A stretch of DNA of 10,280 nt from SpSt-77 sp049972045 (GTDB taxonomy: Bacteria > Chloroflexota > Anaerolineae > B4-G1 > DUEL01), in contig JBMFKS010000103.1 in the NCBI GenBank assembly GCA_049972045.1, positions 1-10,280 on the forward strand, written 5' to 3'. A program made the position numbers and the translations under genes. Below are positions 1 through 7,063 of this stretch, one piece after another (within the stretch, counting starts at the first letter, position 1; every line of letters starts with the position of its first letter). The notes beneath the pieces are model-generated. The model ran no database searches. It saw nothing but the letters and a program-made list of their open reading frames with translations, and had not been told where the DNA came from.

Positions 1-1
1 G

Positions 2-406
2 CCTGTGCCCACCCCCGGCTACCCGCCGGTCTCCGTACCTCCCCCAACCCCTTATCCGCCTGCTTATCCCACGGCCGGCGCTGTTTCGGGGAGACTGATC
101 GTTCAGGCCACCAACGCCGTCCTCCCCTTCCCGCCGGGCAAAAGCGAAATCCTGATCGGCCGGGAGGATCCCGTCAGCAACGTCTTTCCCGATATAGATC
201 TGACCCCGCACGGAGGCGATGAAGGCGGTGTCTCCCGGCGCCATGCCCGCATTTTCGCCCAGGGCAACCAGGTCTTCATTGAGGACCTGAACAGTACGAA
301 CTACACCTACGTCAACCAGCAGAAACTGATGCCCGGTCAGCCTTACCCGCTCAAAGACGGCGACGAAGTTCGGCTGGGGAAGGTACGGCTGACGTATATG
401 GCATAA
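2..406 (+). CDS. FHA-domain protein, C-terminal part (5' end outside the window)
   Basis: The frame is open to the left edge. A GTG at position 5 could serve as a start, but no ribosome site is visible before it, so the gene is probably truncated by the window edge. Numbering from that GTG, residues 1-28 are a Pro/Tyr-rich flexible linker and residues about 29-133 form one forkhead-associated domain. The phosphothreonine-reading residues of the family are present: IGR with Arg53, SRRH with Ser77, Arg78 and His80, and the LNSTNYTYVN turn (residues 95-104). The domain is known to bind phosphothreonine peptides, so the protein is likely a cytoplasmic reader of Ser/Thr kinase signals; the kinase gene 308 bp downstream is an obvious candidate partner. 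In related proteins a Pro-rich linker often joins an N-terminal zinc ribbon or a second domain to the FHA domain, but that part cannot be seen here. The FHA assignment is secure and the role is inferred. Confidence 0.88.
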   Translation, partial: PVPTPGYPPVSVPPPTPYPPAYPTAGAVSGRLIVQATNAVLPFPPGKSEILIGREDPVSNVFPDIDLTPHGGDEGGVSRRHARIFAQGNQVFIEDLNSTNYTYVNQQKLMPGQPYPLKDGDEVRLGKVRLTYMA

Positions 407-483
407 TTGGGCTCCGGACAAAGGGGCGCGGTCTGGGGTAGAAAGGGCCTTGGCCTACCGTTGGGGAACTCTTCGGATGGAAC

Positions 484-510
484 CGCGAAGGACGCAAAGA
501 GCGCGAAGGA
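484..510. repeat. Three-unit 9-bp tandem repeat (cgcgaagga type)
   Basis: Three contiguous 9-mers read cgcgaagga (484-492), cgcaaagag (493-501) and cgcgaagga (502-510); the outer two are identical and the middle one differs at three positions. Short intergenic arrays of CGAAG-type 9-mers recur in many environmental bacterial genomes, and this looks like one of them. Function is unknown. It is non-coding in context and lies about 75 bp after the FHA stop codon. Confidence 0.65.
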
Positions 511-642
511 GGATGGCCGTAATTTTAACGACCGCTCGTTGGGAAAATGAACCATCCCAATGATAAACGGGTGAAATGACCTTTGCCTATCCCACATTTT
601 GGGAGAAGGCTCAGGGGCCCGGTCCAGCTCAGTGGGCGATAC

Positions 643-680
643 TCCGTTCCATGCATCCTGGGTTCTGGCCCTGGAACGGG
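643..680 (+). promoter_or_regulatory. Stem-loop in the kinase leader
   Basis: ccgttcca (644-651) pairs perfectly with tggaacgg (672-679), with a possible extra T-G wobble pair, leaving a loop of 20 nt. It ends 22 nt before the AGGAGG ribosome site of the kinase. It could be a leader structure or operator. There is no following T-run, so it is not a standard terminator. An 8-bp stem can arise by chance in GC-rich DNA. Confidence 0.35.
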
Positions 681-702
681 ATCATCTGCTCGTGAGTGTT
701 TC

Positions 703-717
703 AGGAGGTGAACGATG
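703..717 (+). promoter_or_regulatory. Ribosome binding site and ATG of the kinase
   Basis: A strong AGGAGG (703-708) sits 6 nt before the ATG at 715. This fixes the kinase start. Confidence 0.85.
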
Positions 718-1743
718 CCTCTTGCCACCGGTCAAATGCTCCAGAATCGGTACCGGATCGTCTCCCTGCTGGGCCAGGGCGGGATGGGCGCTGTCTATCG
801 CGCCTGGGATAGCCGCCTGGAAGTCCACGTTGCCGTCAAAGAAATGACTCCCCAGCCGGGGCTGGACCCGCCGACGCTGGCCCAACTCCGCCAGCAGTTC
901 CGCCAGGAGGCGACCATCCTGGCCCGCCTTAGCCACCCCCATCTGGTCCGGGTCGGCGATTTTTTTGAGGAAGGCGGCAACGCCTACCTGGTGATGGACT
1001 TTGTGGAGGGGCAGAGTCTGGCGGACCTCATCGGCCAGTACGGCTCGCTTCCGGAGGCCCAGGTGCTGGGCTGGGCCGCGCAACTGCTGGACGCGCTGGC
1101 CTATTGCCATAGCAAAGGGATCATCCACCGGGACATCAAGCCCCAGAACGTCATCATCCGCCCGGATGGGCGGGCGGTGCTGGTGGACTTCGGGCTGGTG
1201 AAACTCTGGGACCCCCGGGACCCGCGCACGAAGACGGTGGTGCGGGGGATGGGGACGCCGGAGTACGCGCCGCCGGAGCAATACGAGATGGCCACCGGCC
1301 ATACCGACCCCCGCAGCGACATCTACAGCCTGGGAGCCACCCTGTACCACGCCCTGACCGGACAGGCTCCCATCACGGCCACCATGCGGATGGCCGACCC
1401 GGAGCAATTCCGCCCGCCCCGCGCCTTAAATGCGCGCATCGCTCCCCAAACGGAGAAGGCCATCCTGAAGGCGATGGAACTGAACCGGGGGTTGCGCTGG
1501 CCCGGCGCGGCAGAGATGGCGCGGGCCCTGGGGCTCCCCGTGCCGGCCTGGCAGCCGACCCCGGAGCGGGCGGCGCCTCCGCCAAAGAAAGAGGGGCCCA
1601 CCCGGCGAATGCCCGTCACCGCCCCGGCCGGAGCGACCACTGCTGCCGCCGGGATGACCGTCAGATCGGCGGTGGCGCCGCCGATGCCGGCCCGCCGGGT
1701 GCCGGTATGGGTCTGGGCTCTTGGCAGCCTGGCGGTCCTTTAA
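715..1743 (+). CDS. Membrane-type Ser/Thr protein kinase, cut short in its transmembrane segment
   Basis: This is a bacterial Hanks-type (PknB-like) kinase that transfers phosphate from ATP to Ser/Thr of target proteins. All key residues are visible: glycine loop LGQGGMGAVY (19-28), VAVK Lys42, helix-C Glu65, HRDIKPQN (138-145, catalytic Asp140), DFG (158-160), activation-loop Thr172, Thr174 and Thr181, TPEYAPPEQ (181-189), and DIYSLG with Asp202. The kinase core spans about residues 13-273, followed by a Pro/Ala/Arg-rich juxtamembrane linker (about 274-328). VPVWVWALGSLAVL (329-342) is the start of a membrane helix, but TAA stops translation after only about 14 hydrophobic residues. Family members usually continue through the membrane into an outer sensor domain. 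Such a domain (NBR1-Ig-like) follows immediately in the +1 frame, so this gene is probably broken by a deletion or frameshift, or is read through by +1 slippage. The kinase core itself appears intact and could be active. Confidence 0.93.
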   Translation: MPLATGQMLQNRYRIVSLLGQGGMGAVYRAWDSRLEVHVAVKEMTPQPGLDPPTLAQLRQQFRQEATILARLSHPHLVRVGDFFEEGGNAYLVMDFVEGQSLADLIGQYGSLPEAQVLGWAAQLLDALAYCHSKGIIHRDIKPQNVIIRPDGRAVLVDFGLVKLWDPRDPRTKTVVRGMGTPEYAPPEQYEMATGHTDPRSDIYSLGATLYHALTGQAPITATMRMADPEQFRPPRALNARIAPQTEKAILKAMELNRGLRWPGAAEMARALGLPVPAWQPTPERAAPPPKKEGPTRRMPVTAPAGATTAAAGMTVRSAVAPPMPARRVPVWVWALGSLAVL

Positions 1744-2239
1744 AACCTGGCGCGTGCGCTCCAGCGGCTGCCGGGCCTGGGAGCCCGGCACCCGCTGGGT
1801 CTTCGTCTCCGGCGACCAACTGGGGGCACCGGGGGAGGTGGACGTCTCTCCGGCCCGCCCCGGCGAGACGGTGGACATCTCCGTCCCCATGCGGGCGCCC
1901 ACGGCCCCTGGCACCTACAAGGGCTTCTGGCAGATGCGCGGGCCCGATGGCGACCTCTTCGGCGACCGGGTCTACGTGATGATTGTGGTCGCCCAGCCCA
2001 CCCCCACGCCGGATGCCCGCCCCACCGTCTCCGTCACCATTATCAATGACACCGGCGGCACACTGACCCTGAGCCTCTGGGGGCCGGCCACCTATCGGTT
2101 CACCTTCTCCCCGGGCAGACATTCCATCCGGGTCATCCCAGGCACGTACTCTTATATCGCTTGGGGATGCGGCGGGGCCAGAACCAGTGGCACTTATGAC
2201 CTCTCCGAGGGAGACGAATGGCGGTTCTGGTGTGGGTGA
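1721..2239 (+). CDS. NBR1-Ig-like domain fragment: probable detached outer half of the kinase
   Basis: The frame opens upstream in the +1 frame and overlaps the end of the kinase. The only nearby start is TTG (1721) with no ribosome site, so independent translation is doubtful. Numbering from that TTG, residues about 5-90 match the NBR1-Ig-like (Next-to-BRCA1 central domain) pattern: KTWRVRSSGCRAWEPG, VFVSGDQLG, PGETVDISVPM, APGTYKGFWQMRGPDGDLFG. A PTPTP linker follows (93-98). Residues about 102-172 form a small beta-rich domain ending GDEWRFWCG, with Cys150 and Cys171 available for a disulfide. The first strand and the usual linker before the NBR1 core are missing. In Chloroflexota, NBR1-type domains often form the extracytoplasmic part of Ser/Thr kinases, so I infer this is the sensor half of the upstream kinase. 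The subtilase GTG lies only 23 nt after its stop, suggesting one transcript. It may be a pseudogene fragment. Confidence 0.72.
   Translation: MAAWRSFKTWRVRSSGCRAWEPGTRWVFVSGDQLGAPGEVDVSPARPGETVDISVPMRAPTAPGTYKGFWQMRGPDGDLFGDRVYVMIVVAQPTPTPDARPTVSVTIINDTGGTLTLSLWGPATYRFTFSPGRHSIRVIPGTYSYIAWGCGGARTSGTYDLSEGDEWRFWCG
1735..1745 (+). other. Kinase/NBR1 frame junction at CTT-TAA-A
   Basis: The kinase frame ends GTC CTT TAA. In the +1 frame the next codons are AAA ACC TGG (K-T-W), which is exactly the NBR1 core strand. CTT followed by a stop codon and a shift to TTT is the geometry of the +1 frameshift in bacterial release factor 2 genes (there CTT TGA). The upstream ggcgg is a weak Shine-Dalgarno-like stretch, with closer spacing than in prfB. 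A plain deletion or sequencing/assembly indel explains the junction at least as well, because part of the membrane helix and linker also seem to be missing. Confidence 0.45.
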
Positions 2240-2249
2240 AGTGAAAATC

Positions 2250-2265
2250 AGGAGGCAGGCCTGTG
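2250..2265 (+). promoter_or_regulatory. Ribosome binding site fixing the GTG start of the subtilase
   Basis: AGGAGG (2250-2255) is followed by a 7-nt spacer and GTG (2263-2265). The encoded N-terminus is a good signal peptide, so GTG is preferred over any later ATG in the frame. Confidence 0.85.
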
Positions 2266-5200
2266 CCTTCAAACCGATGGCAGTCATCTGTTTCTCTGAC
2301 CGTTGCCCATATCCTGCTGTGCCTGGTCCTGCTGGTGGGCCAGGCGAACGTTCTGGCATCCCCGTTGGCGGGCAGACCGATTGCGGAACGCAGGATCAAT
2401 CCGGTGAACGGGATGAACTCCGTGCTACCGGAGCCGGAAATCCTCCTCCATCTACGGGCCGGCTCCTTTGACCCCCTGGCGGGTGAGCCGTCTATCCCCA
2501 CCGGGATGCGCCGCCTCCTGGCGGCGGGCCGGCCGGGCCTGCGCCTGCTCCAGTTCCCCGGCCCCATCCAGGACGACTGGTACGCGGCGATGGAGAAGGC
2601 CGGCCTGGAAGTGGTCACCTATATCCCCGACTACGCCTACCTGGTCTGGGGGGACGACGCCGCCATCGGACAACTGGCCGACGCCGCGCCTCTCCGCTGG
2701 GCCGGCCTCTACCACCCCTACTACGCCCTCCACCCCAACCTGGCCGACCAGGAGACCCTCCCCGAAGAGGTGGACGTGACCGTCCAGGTCTACAGCCACG
2801 CCGGGGCGAAAGAGACGGTCCAGGCGATCCTGGAGCGCGCCCGGGCCGTCCTCCGGCCACCCTATCCGGTCCTGGCCTATACCAACCTGGGGGTGCGGGT
2901 CGCCCGCGCGGACCTCCCCTGGCTGGCCTCCCTCCCCGATGTGGTGAACGTAGAGCCCTTCCCCCGCTACCGGTTGCTGGACGAGGTCCAGTGCCAGATT
3001 CTGGCCGGGAACCTCAACGCAGCCGGCACCCAGCCCTCTGCCCCCGGCTACCTGGCCTGGCTCCAGGCCCGGGGCTTCTCCACCAACCCGAACGACTACC
3101 CCATCGTGGACGTGACCGACGATGGTATAGACGACGGCGACGCTACGCCTATCCACGCCGACTTCTACGTCCTGGGCAGCACCTCCAATTCTGACCGGCT
3201 GGCCTACAACTACAACTGGACTTCCGACCCCAGCGCGGACGGTGGCGGCGGGCACGGCAACATCAACGCCTCTATCGTGGCCGGCTACAACGACCGCACC
3301 GGTTTCCCCTACGAGGACGGCAACGGCTACAACTACGGCCTGGGGGTCAACCCCTACGGCCGGGTGGCCGGTTCCAAGGTGTTCAAAAATTCCGGCGAGT
3401 GGGACACTTTGGCCACTCCTACCCAACTGATCAACAACTCCTACTCGCTGGGCGCACGCATCAGTTCCAACTCGTGGGGCTGTATCTACCCCTACTGTCC
3501 GGGCGATTACGACTCGGAGTCTCAGGAGTACGACTATCGGGTGCGGGATGCCCGGCCGACCGTCACCGGCAATCAGGAGATGGTCATCGTATTTGCGGCG
3601 GGTAACGATGGCAACTATGGGAGCAATACCGTCGGCTCACCCGGCACCGCCAAGAACGTCATCACCGTGGGCGCGGCGGAGAACTATCGGCCCGACTGGA
3701 CCGACGGCTGCGGCGTGGGGCCATCCGGCGCCGATAACGCCCAGGACATTATCTCCTTCTCCAGCCGCGGCCCCACCGACGACGGTCGGGTCAAGCCCGA
3801 TATCGTCGCTCCGGGCACCCATATCCAGGGCGCAGCCTCCCAATCGCCCAACTACGACGGCGGCGGTGTTTGTAATAAGTACTGGCCCGCCGGCCAGACC
3901 CTCTATGCCGCCTCCTCCGGCACCAGCCACTCCACCCCCGCCGTGGCCGGTGCCGCTTCTCTTGTTTATTACTGGTACCAGACCCGCTACGGGGCCGGCC
4001 AACCGCCCAGCCCGGCTATGGTCAAGGCCTATCTCATCAACGCCACCCGCTACCTGACCGGCGTGGGTGCCGGCGGCAACCTCCCCTCCAACAGCCAGGG
4101 CTTCGGCGAGGTCCACCTGGGCCTGGCCTTTGATGATACTCCCCGTATGCTGGTGGACCAGAGCCACATCTTCGGCAACAGCGGCCAGACCTACCAGATT
4201 TCGGGCATAGTGGCGGACCCCAGCAGGCCCTTCCGCGTGACGCTGGCCTGGACCGACGCCCCCGGCCCCACCACCGGCAATGCCTACGTCAACAACCTGG
4301 ACCTGGCGGTAATCATCGGCGGGCAGAGCTACCGGGGCAACGTCTTCTCCGGCGGCACGTCCACCACCGGCGGCAGCGCCGACCCCCGCAACAACGTGGA
4401 GAGCGTCTTTCTGCCGGCCGGGACGAGCGGCGGGTTCACCGTCGTTATCACCGCCACCAACATCGCCGGGGACGGCGTGCCGGGCAACGGCGATGCCACC
4501 GACCAGGACTTTGCGCTGGTGGTCTACAACGCCACGTCTGAGCCAACCGGCCTGCTGAGGGGCGTGATCTCGGAGGTAGGCAGCGGCTCGCCTATCGTGG
4601 GCGCGCGCATAGAGGCGACGGCCAGTCCTACCCAGACGGGCACTACCACCAGCGGCGTGGGCGGGGCCTACTCTCTGACCCTCCCCGCCGCCACCTACGG
4701 GGTGACCGCCTCGGCCTTCGGCTATCTGCCGTCCACTGCCACCGGCGTCGTGGTCACCGCCGGTGCGACCACCACCCAGAACTTTTCCCTGACCCCTGCC
4801 CCGCGCCGAACCGTCTCCGGCACCGTCTCCGACGCCCTGGCCGGCTGGCCGCTCTACGCCAGCCTGACCATCACCAGTGACGCCGGCTATACCACGCGCA
4901 TCTGGAACCACCCGGTCACCGGCTTCTACAGCGTCACCCTGCCCGAAGGGTCTCCCTTCCATTTTCGGGTGGACGCCTGGGTGAACGGCTACAACCCGGC
5001 CACCCGCGTTGTCGGTCCGCTGACGGCGGACCGGACGGAGAATTTCAGCCTGACGGTGGACGGCACCGCCTGCAACGCGCCGGGGTACTATGGCAGCGTG
5101 GGTTTTGCAGAAAACTTTGACTCGGCCACGCCGCCGAACCTCCCTGCCAACTGGGCCAAAGTGGACGTCAATGGGACGGCAGGGGATTGGGCCACCAACG

Positions 5201-6726
5201 CGGGGACCGTGCATCCTTCTGGAGCGAATGCGCGTAGTTTACCCAACCTGGCGTACTTTAATTCCTGGACGGCCAGCAGCGGCTCCACCACCCGCCTCTA
5301 CCGGACGACAGGGACGGATATGCGGGGGCTGGCCCCTGTCCTGCGGTTCTGGATGTATCACGACACCGGGTGGTCTCTGCTCAACGATAGCCTGCAGGTC
5401 CAAGTCTCCACCAACGGCGGGGCGACCTGGGCCAACGTGGGCTCGGCTATCCCCCGCTACGACGGCTCCACGGGCTGGAAGGAGCACACCGTAGACCTGA
5501 GCGCCTATGGCAGCCAGGCGGACCTGCGGGTGGGTTTCCTGGGCATCAGCGCCTACGGCAACGACATCCACATAGACGATGTGGTGTTGGGTGGCGGCTG
5601 CCTCCCCCGGCCCGGCGGCCTGGTCGTCGGCAACGTCTACGACGACGGCGGCACCCCGCTGGCCGGCGCCACCGTCGCCAACGACGCTGGCTATTCCACG
5701 ACCACGGCGTTCACCGAAGACCCGGCAGTCCCGGACTCCTTCTACACCCTCTTCTCCCCGGCGGGCTCTCGCATCTTCACTGCCACATTGACGGGCTACG
5801 GCGCGGCGGTCACGACGACGAATGTCGTCCAGAGCAGCACCGTCCGGCTGGATTTCTACCTGACGGCCCCCCGGCTGAATTACGCGCCGGCCGCGATGGC
5901 CGTCGTCCTGACCCGTGGGCTCACCACCACCCTGCCCCTGACGCTATCCAACACCGGCGGGCTGACGCTGACCTATTCGCTGGAGGAGTGGTCGGGAGCG
6001 GGCACGACGCTGCTCAGCGAGGGGTTTGAGAGCGGGCAGGTGCCGCCGGCGGGCTGGAGCGAGCGGGTACAGAACGCCAATGCCCACTGGAAGGTACTGG
6101 GCACGGGCGCGCGCTCCGGCGCGTATGCGGCGACGGTGGAGCCTTCCAGCGCATCTCAGGATGAGTGGTTGCTCTCTCCGGAGATGAACCTGAGTACGGC
6201 CACCCTCTCCTTCTGGTCCTTTGGCGACCCATCTGTCTGTCGGGATACCTACAACCGTTGCGACCTCTTCATCTGGCTTGTGAGGGGAGACGTGGGCGGC
6301 ATTGATGACATCTACGTTGGCCGGGCCGACGACGTCTGGCTGTCCAACCGGACATGGGCACAGAGCACCTTTGATCTGACCTCCAAATTACCCGGCGGGC
6401 CGGTGCGCATCGGCTTCCAGTACTTTGGTCAGAACGGCGCTCAGGTGGGATTGGACGACGTGCGGATAGAGGGGGTCGGAAGCGTAGATCTCCCGTGGCT
6501 CTCCGCGACCCCGTTGAGCGGGACGGTGCCGCCTGGCGCAAGGCGAGTGTTGAGCGTGACCTTCAACGCAGAGGACGTTTCGGCCGGTCAGTACGATGCC
6601 GCGCTGCGGATTCTCAGCAACGACCCCGCGCAGCCCCAGGCCACCCTTCCGGTCACGATGACGGTCGTCCTGGACATGCCCTATCGGGTCTCTCTGCCAG
6701 TGGTATTGCGGAATCTGGGGCCGTGA
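2263..6726 (+). CDS. Secreted multidomain subtilisin-like serine protease (S8, KP-43-like)
   Basis: A secreted peptidase that cleaves proteins outside the cell. Residues 1-32 form a signal peptide (hydrophobic core 16-28, probable cleavage after NVLA). Residues 33-280 are a propeptide-like region. The S8 catalytic domain (about 281-625) holds Asp286 (VTDDGID), His331 (GGHGNINAS), oxyanion Asn448 (AAGNDG) and Ser555 (SGTSHSTPAVAG). Next come a KP-43-type C-terminal beta barrel (about 626-757), carboxypeptidase-regulatory-like domains (about 763-845, 847-932 and 1117-1201), a MAM/jelly-roll-like domain (about 946-1112) and a second one (about 1247-1404), apparently inserted in an Ig-like domain whose halves are about 1205-1245 and 1409-1470. 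The protein ends YRVSLPVVLRNLGP with no membrane helix. It is far longer than a plain subtilisin, the extra domains probably serving substrate or surface binding. Likely cotranscribed with the NBR1 fragment 23 nt upstream. The exact subfamily is less certain than the S8 assignment. Confidence 0.95.
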   Translation: MPSNRWQSSVSLTVAHILLCLVLLVGQANVLASPLAGRPIAERRINPVNGMNSVLPEPEILLHLRAGSFDPLAGEPSIPTGMRRLLAAGRPGLRLLQFPGPIQDDWYAAMEKAGLEVVTYIPDYAYLVWGDDAAIGQLADAAPLRWAGLYHPYYALHPNLADQETLPEEVDVTVQVYSHAGAKETVQAILERARAVLRPPYPVLAYTNLGVRVARADLPWLASLPDVVNVEPFPRYRLLDEVQCQILAGNLNAAGTQPSAPGYLAWLQARGFSTNPNDYPIVDVTDDGIDDGDATPIHADFYVLGSTSNSDRLAYNYNWTSDPSADGGGGHGNINASIVAGYNDRTGFPYEDGNGYNYGLGVNPYGRVAGSKVFKNSGEWDTLATPTQLINNSYSLGARISSNSWGCIYPYCPGDYDSESQEYDYRVRDARPTVTGNQEMVIVFAAGNDGNYGSNTVGSPGTAKNVITVGAAENYRPDWTDGCGVGPSGADNAQDIISFSSRGPTDDGRVKPDIVAPGTHIQGAASQSPNYDGGGVCNKYWPAGQTLYAASSGTSHSTPAVAGAASLVYYWYQTRYGAGQPPSPAMVKAYLINATRYLTGVGAGGNLPSNSQGFGEVHLGLAFDDTPRMLVDQSHIFGNSGQTYQISGIVADPSRPFRVTLAWTDAPGPTTGNAYVNNLDLAVIIGGQSYRGNVFSGGTSTTGGSADPRNNVESVFLPAGTSGGFTVVITATNIAGDGVPGNGDATDQDFALVVYNATSEPTGLLRGVISEVGSGSPIVGARIEATASPTQTGTTTSGVGGAYSLTLPAATYGVTASAFGYLPSTATGVVVTAGATTTQNFSLTPAPRRTVSGTVSDALAGWPLYASLTITSDAGYTTRIWNHPVTGFYSVTLPEGSPFHFRVDAWVNGYNPATRVVGPLTADRTENFSLTVDGTACNAPGYYGSVGFAENFDSATPPNLPANWAKVDVNGTAGDWATNAGTVHPSGANARSLPNLAYFNSWTASSGSTTRLYRTTGTDMRGLAPVLRFWMYHDTGWSLLNDSLQVQVSTNGGATWANVGSAIPRYDGSTGWKEHTVDLSAYGSQADLRVGFLGISAYGNDIHIDDVVLGGGCLPRPGGLVVGNVYDDGGTPLAGATVANDAGYSTTTAFTEDPAVPDSFYTLFSPAGSRIFTATLTGYGAAVTTTNVVQSSTVRLDFYLTAPRLNYAPAAMAVVLTRGLTTTLPLTLSNTGGLTLTYSLEEWSGAGTTLLSEGFESGQVPPAGWSERVQNANAHWKVLGTGARSGAYAATVEPSSASQDEWLLSPEMNLSTATLSFWSFGDPSVCRDTYNRCDLFIWLVRGDVGGIDDIYVGRADDVWLSNRTWAQSTFDLTSKLPGGPVRIGFQYFGQNGAQVGLDDVRIEGVGSVDLPWLSATPLSGTVPPGARRVLSVTFNAEDVSAGQYDAALRILSNDPAQPQATLPVTMTVVLDMPYRVSLPVVLRNLGP

Positions 6727-6734
6727 TGTAAAAT
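6706..6734 (+). promoter_or_regulatory. Candidate sigma-70-like promoter for the exporter gene
   Basis: TTGCGG (6706-6711) is separated by exactly 17 nt from TAAAAT (6729-6734), the latter one mismatch from TATAAT. The -35 box matches only 3 of 6 bases and overlaps the last codons of the subtilase. If used, it would give the exporter a leader of roughly 380 nt containing the inverted repeats described below. Confidence 0.3.
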
Positions 6735-6748
6735 GATTTGGAGGGGGT

Positions 6749-6811
6749 GCTGGGTGTTCTTTTACCATCGTCTCCCTGCTGGGCCAGGGTGGGGCGGTCG
6801 GAACACCCGGC
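6749..6811. repeat. Inverted repeat enclosing the kinase-loop relic
   Basis: gggtgttc (6752-6759) and gaacaccc (6801-6808) are perfect reverse complements. The arms extend outward to 6749 and 6811 through one G-T wobble, giving about 11 pairs around a 41-nt loop. Within the loop ccctg (6774-6778) can pair with caggg (6785-6789). It could act as a weak terminator or processing structure after the subtilase, but there is no T-run. Confidence 0.45.
6764..6799 (+). pseudogene. Relic of a Ser/Thr kinase glycine loop
   Basis: Positions 6767-6789 are identical over 23 bp to 757-779 in the kinase gene. In the matching frame the piece reads TIVSLLGQGGAV, against RIVSLLGQGGMGAV in the kinase, i.e. the same loop with two residues (6 bp) removed. 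TACC just before it (6763-6766) also matches if a 2-bp gap is allowed. A 23-bp exact match is not expected by chance in 10 kb. There is no intact reading frame around it, so it is a remnant of a second kinase copy or the footprint of a recombination event. Confidence 0.6.
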
Positions 6812-6874
6812 TGGACATTCCCGTCCTGAGGTTCGGCCACCAGTTGGGACATGTGTCGGACCCGCCTTGGTTCC

Positions 6875-6930
6875 GGCGTCAGCGGAGGGCGTGGCCGAGG
6901 GGGGCTTCTCGCTCCGAGGGGGCTGACGCC
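6875..6930 (+). promoter_or_regulatory. Stem-loop in the exporter leader
   Basis: ggcgtcagc (6875-6883) pairs perfectly with gctgacgcc (6922-6930). cggag (6883-6887) and ctccg (6912-6916) can extend the stem inward past an internal bulge. Two outer pairings (6833-6840 with 6891-6898; 6842-6851 with 6988-6997) overlap or enclose it, so alternative folds are possible. Function is unknown. Confidence 0.35.
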
Positions 6931-7040
6931 CGGTGCGCAGCGCCCAGGAAGGCCGCTTTCCCATCGGCGCCCCCGAGGGCGAGGGCTTGTCCCAACTCAG
7001 GTCTGAACTTCAGCACCGCCGCCATCTTTGAGGGTGGCTT

Positions 7041-7063
7041 ACGCCGGAGACCGATTCCGGCGT
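7041..7063 (+). promoter_or_regulatory. Tight hairpin upstream of the exporter start
   Basis: acgccgga (7041-7048) and tccggcgt (7056-7063) form a perfect 8-bp stem with a 7-nt loop, 57 nt before the ATG at 7121. No T-run follows, so it is more likely an operator or leader hairpin than a terminator. Confidence 0.4.

Larger units (their letters stand above)
407..714. other. Spacer between FHA gene and kinase gene
   Basis: This 308-bp stretch has no convincing gene; the short open frames on both strands lack ribosome sites and recognisable domains. It contains a three-unit 9-bp tandem repeat (484-510), a slightly more A/T-rich segment (about 519-600) with small inverted repeats (ttggga 539-544 with tcccaa 555-560; tccca 590-594 with tggga 600-604), and an 8-bp stem-loop (643-680) just before the kinase ribosome site. 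The A/T-richer segment is the likeliest place for a kinase promoter, but no clear -35/-10 pair could be supported. Confidence 0.6.

Noticed and set aside
539..566. TTGGGA-N16-TGATAA as a kinase promoter
   Set aside because: The second box matches the -10 consensus poorly and the first lies in a small inverted repeat, so it is not supportable.
682..1407. Minus-strand open frame over the kinase
   Set aside because: It shadows the conserved kinase domain and has no domain or ribosome-site support.
3637..5214. Long open frame on the minus strand (525 codons) inside the subtilase gene
   Set aside because: It is antisense to a protein with a full catalytic triad and recognisable domains, has no recognisable domain of its own, and is Gly/Arg/Val-rich as expected for a mirror frame in GC-rich DNA.
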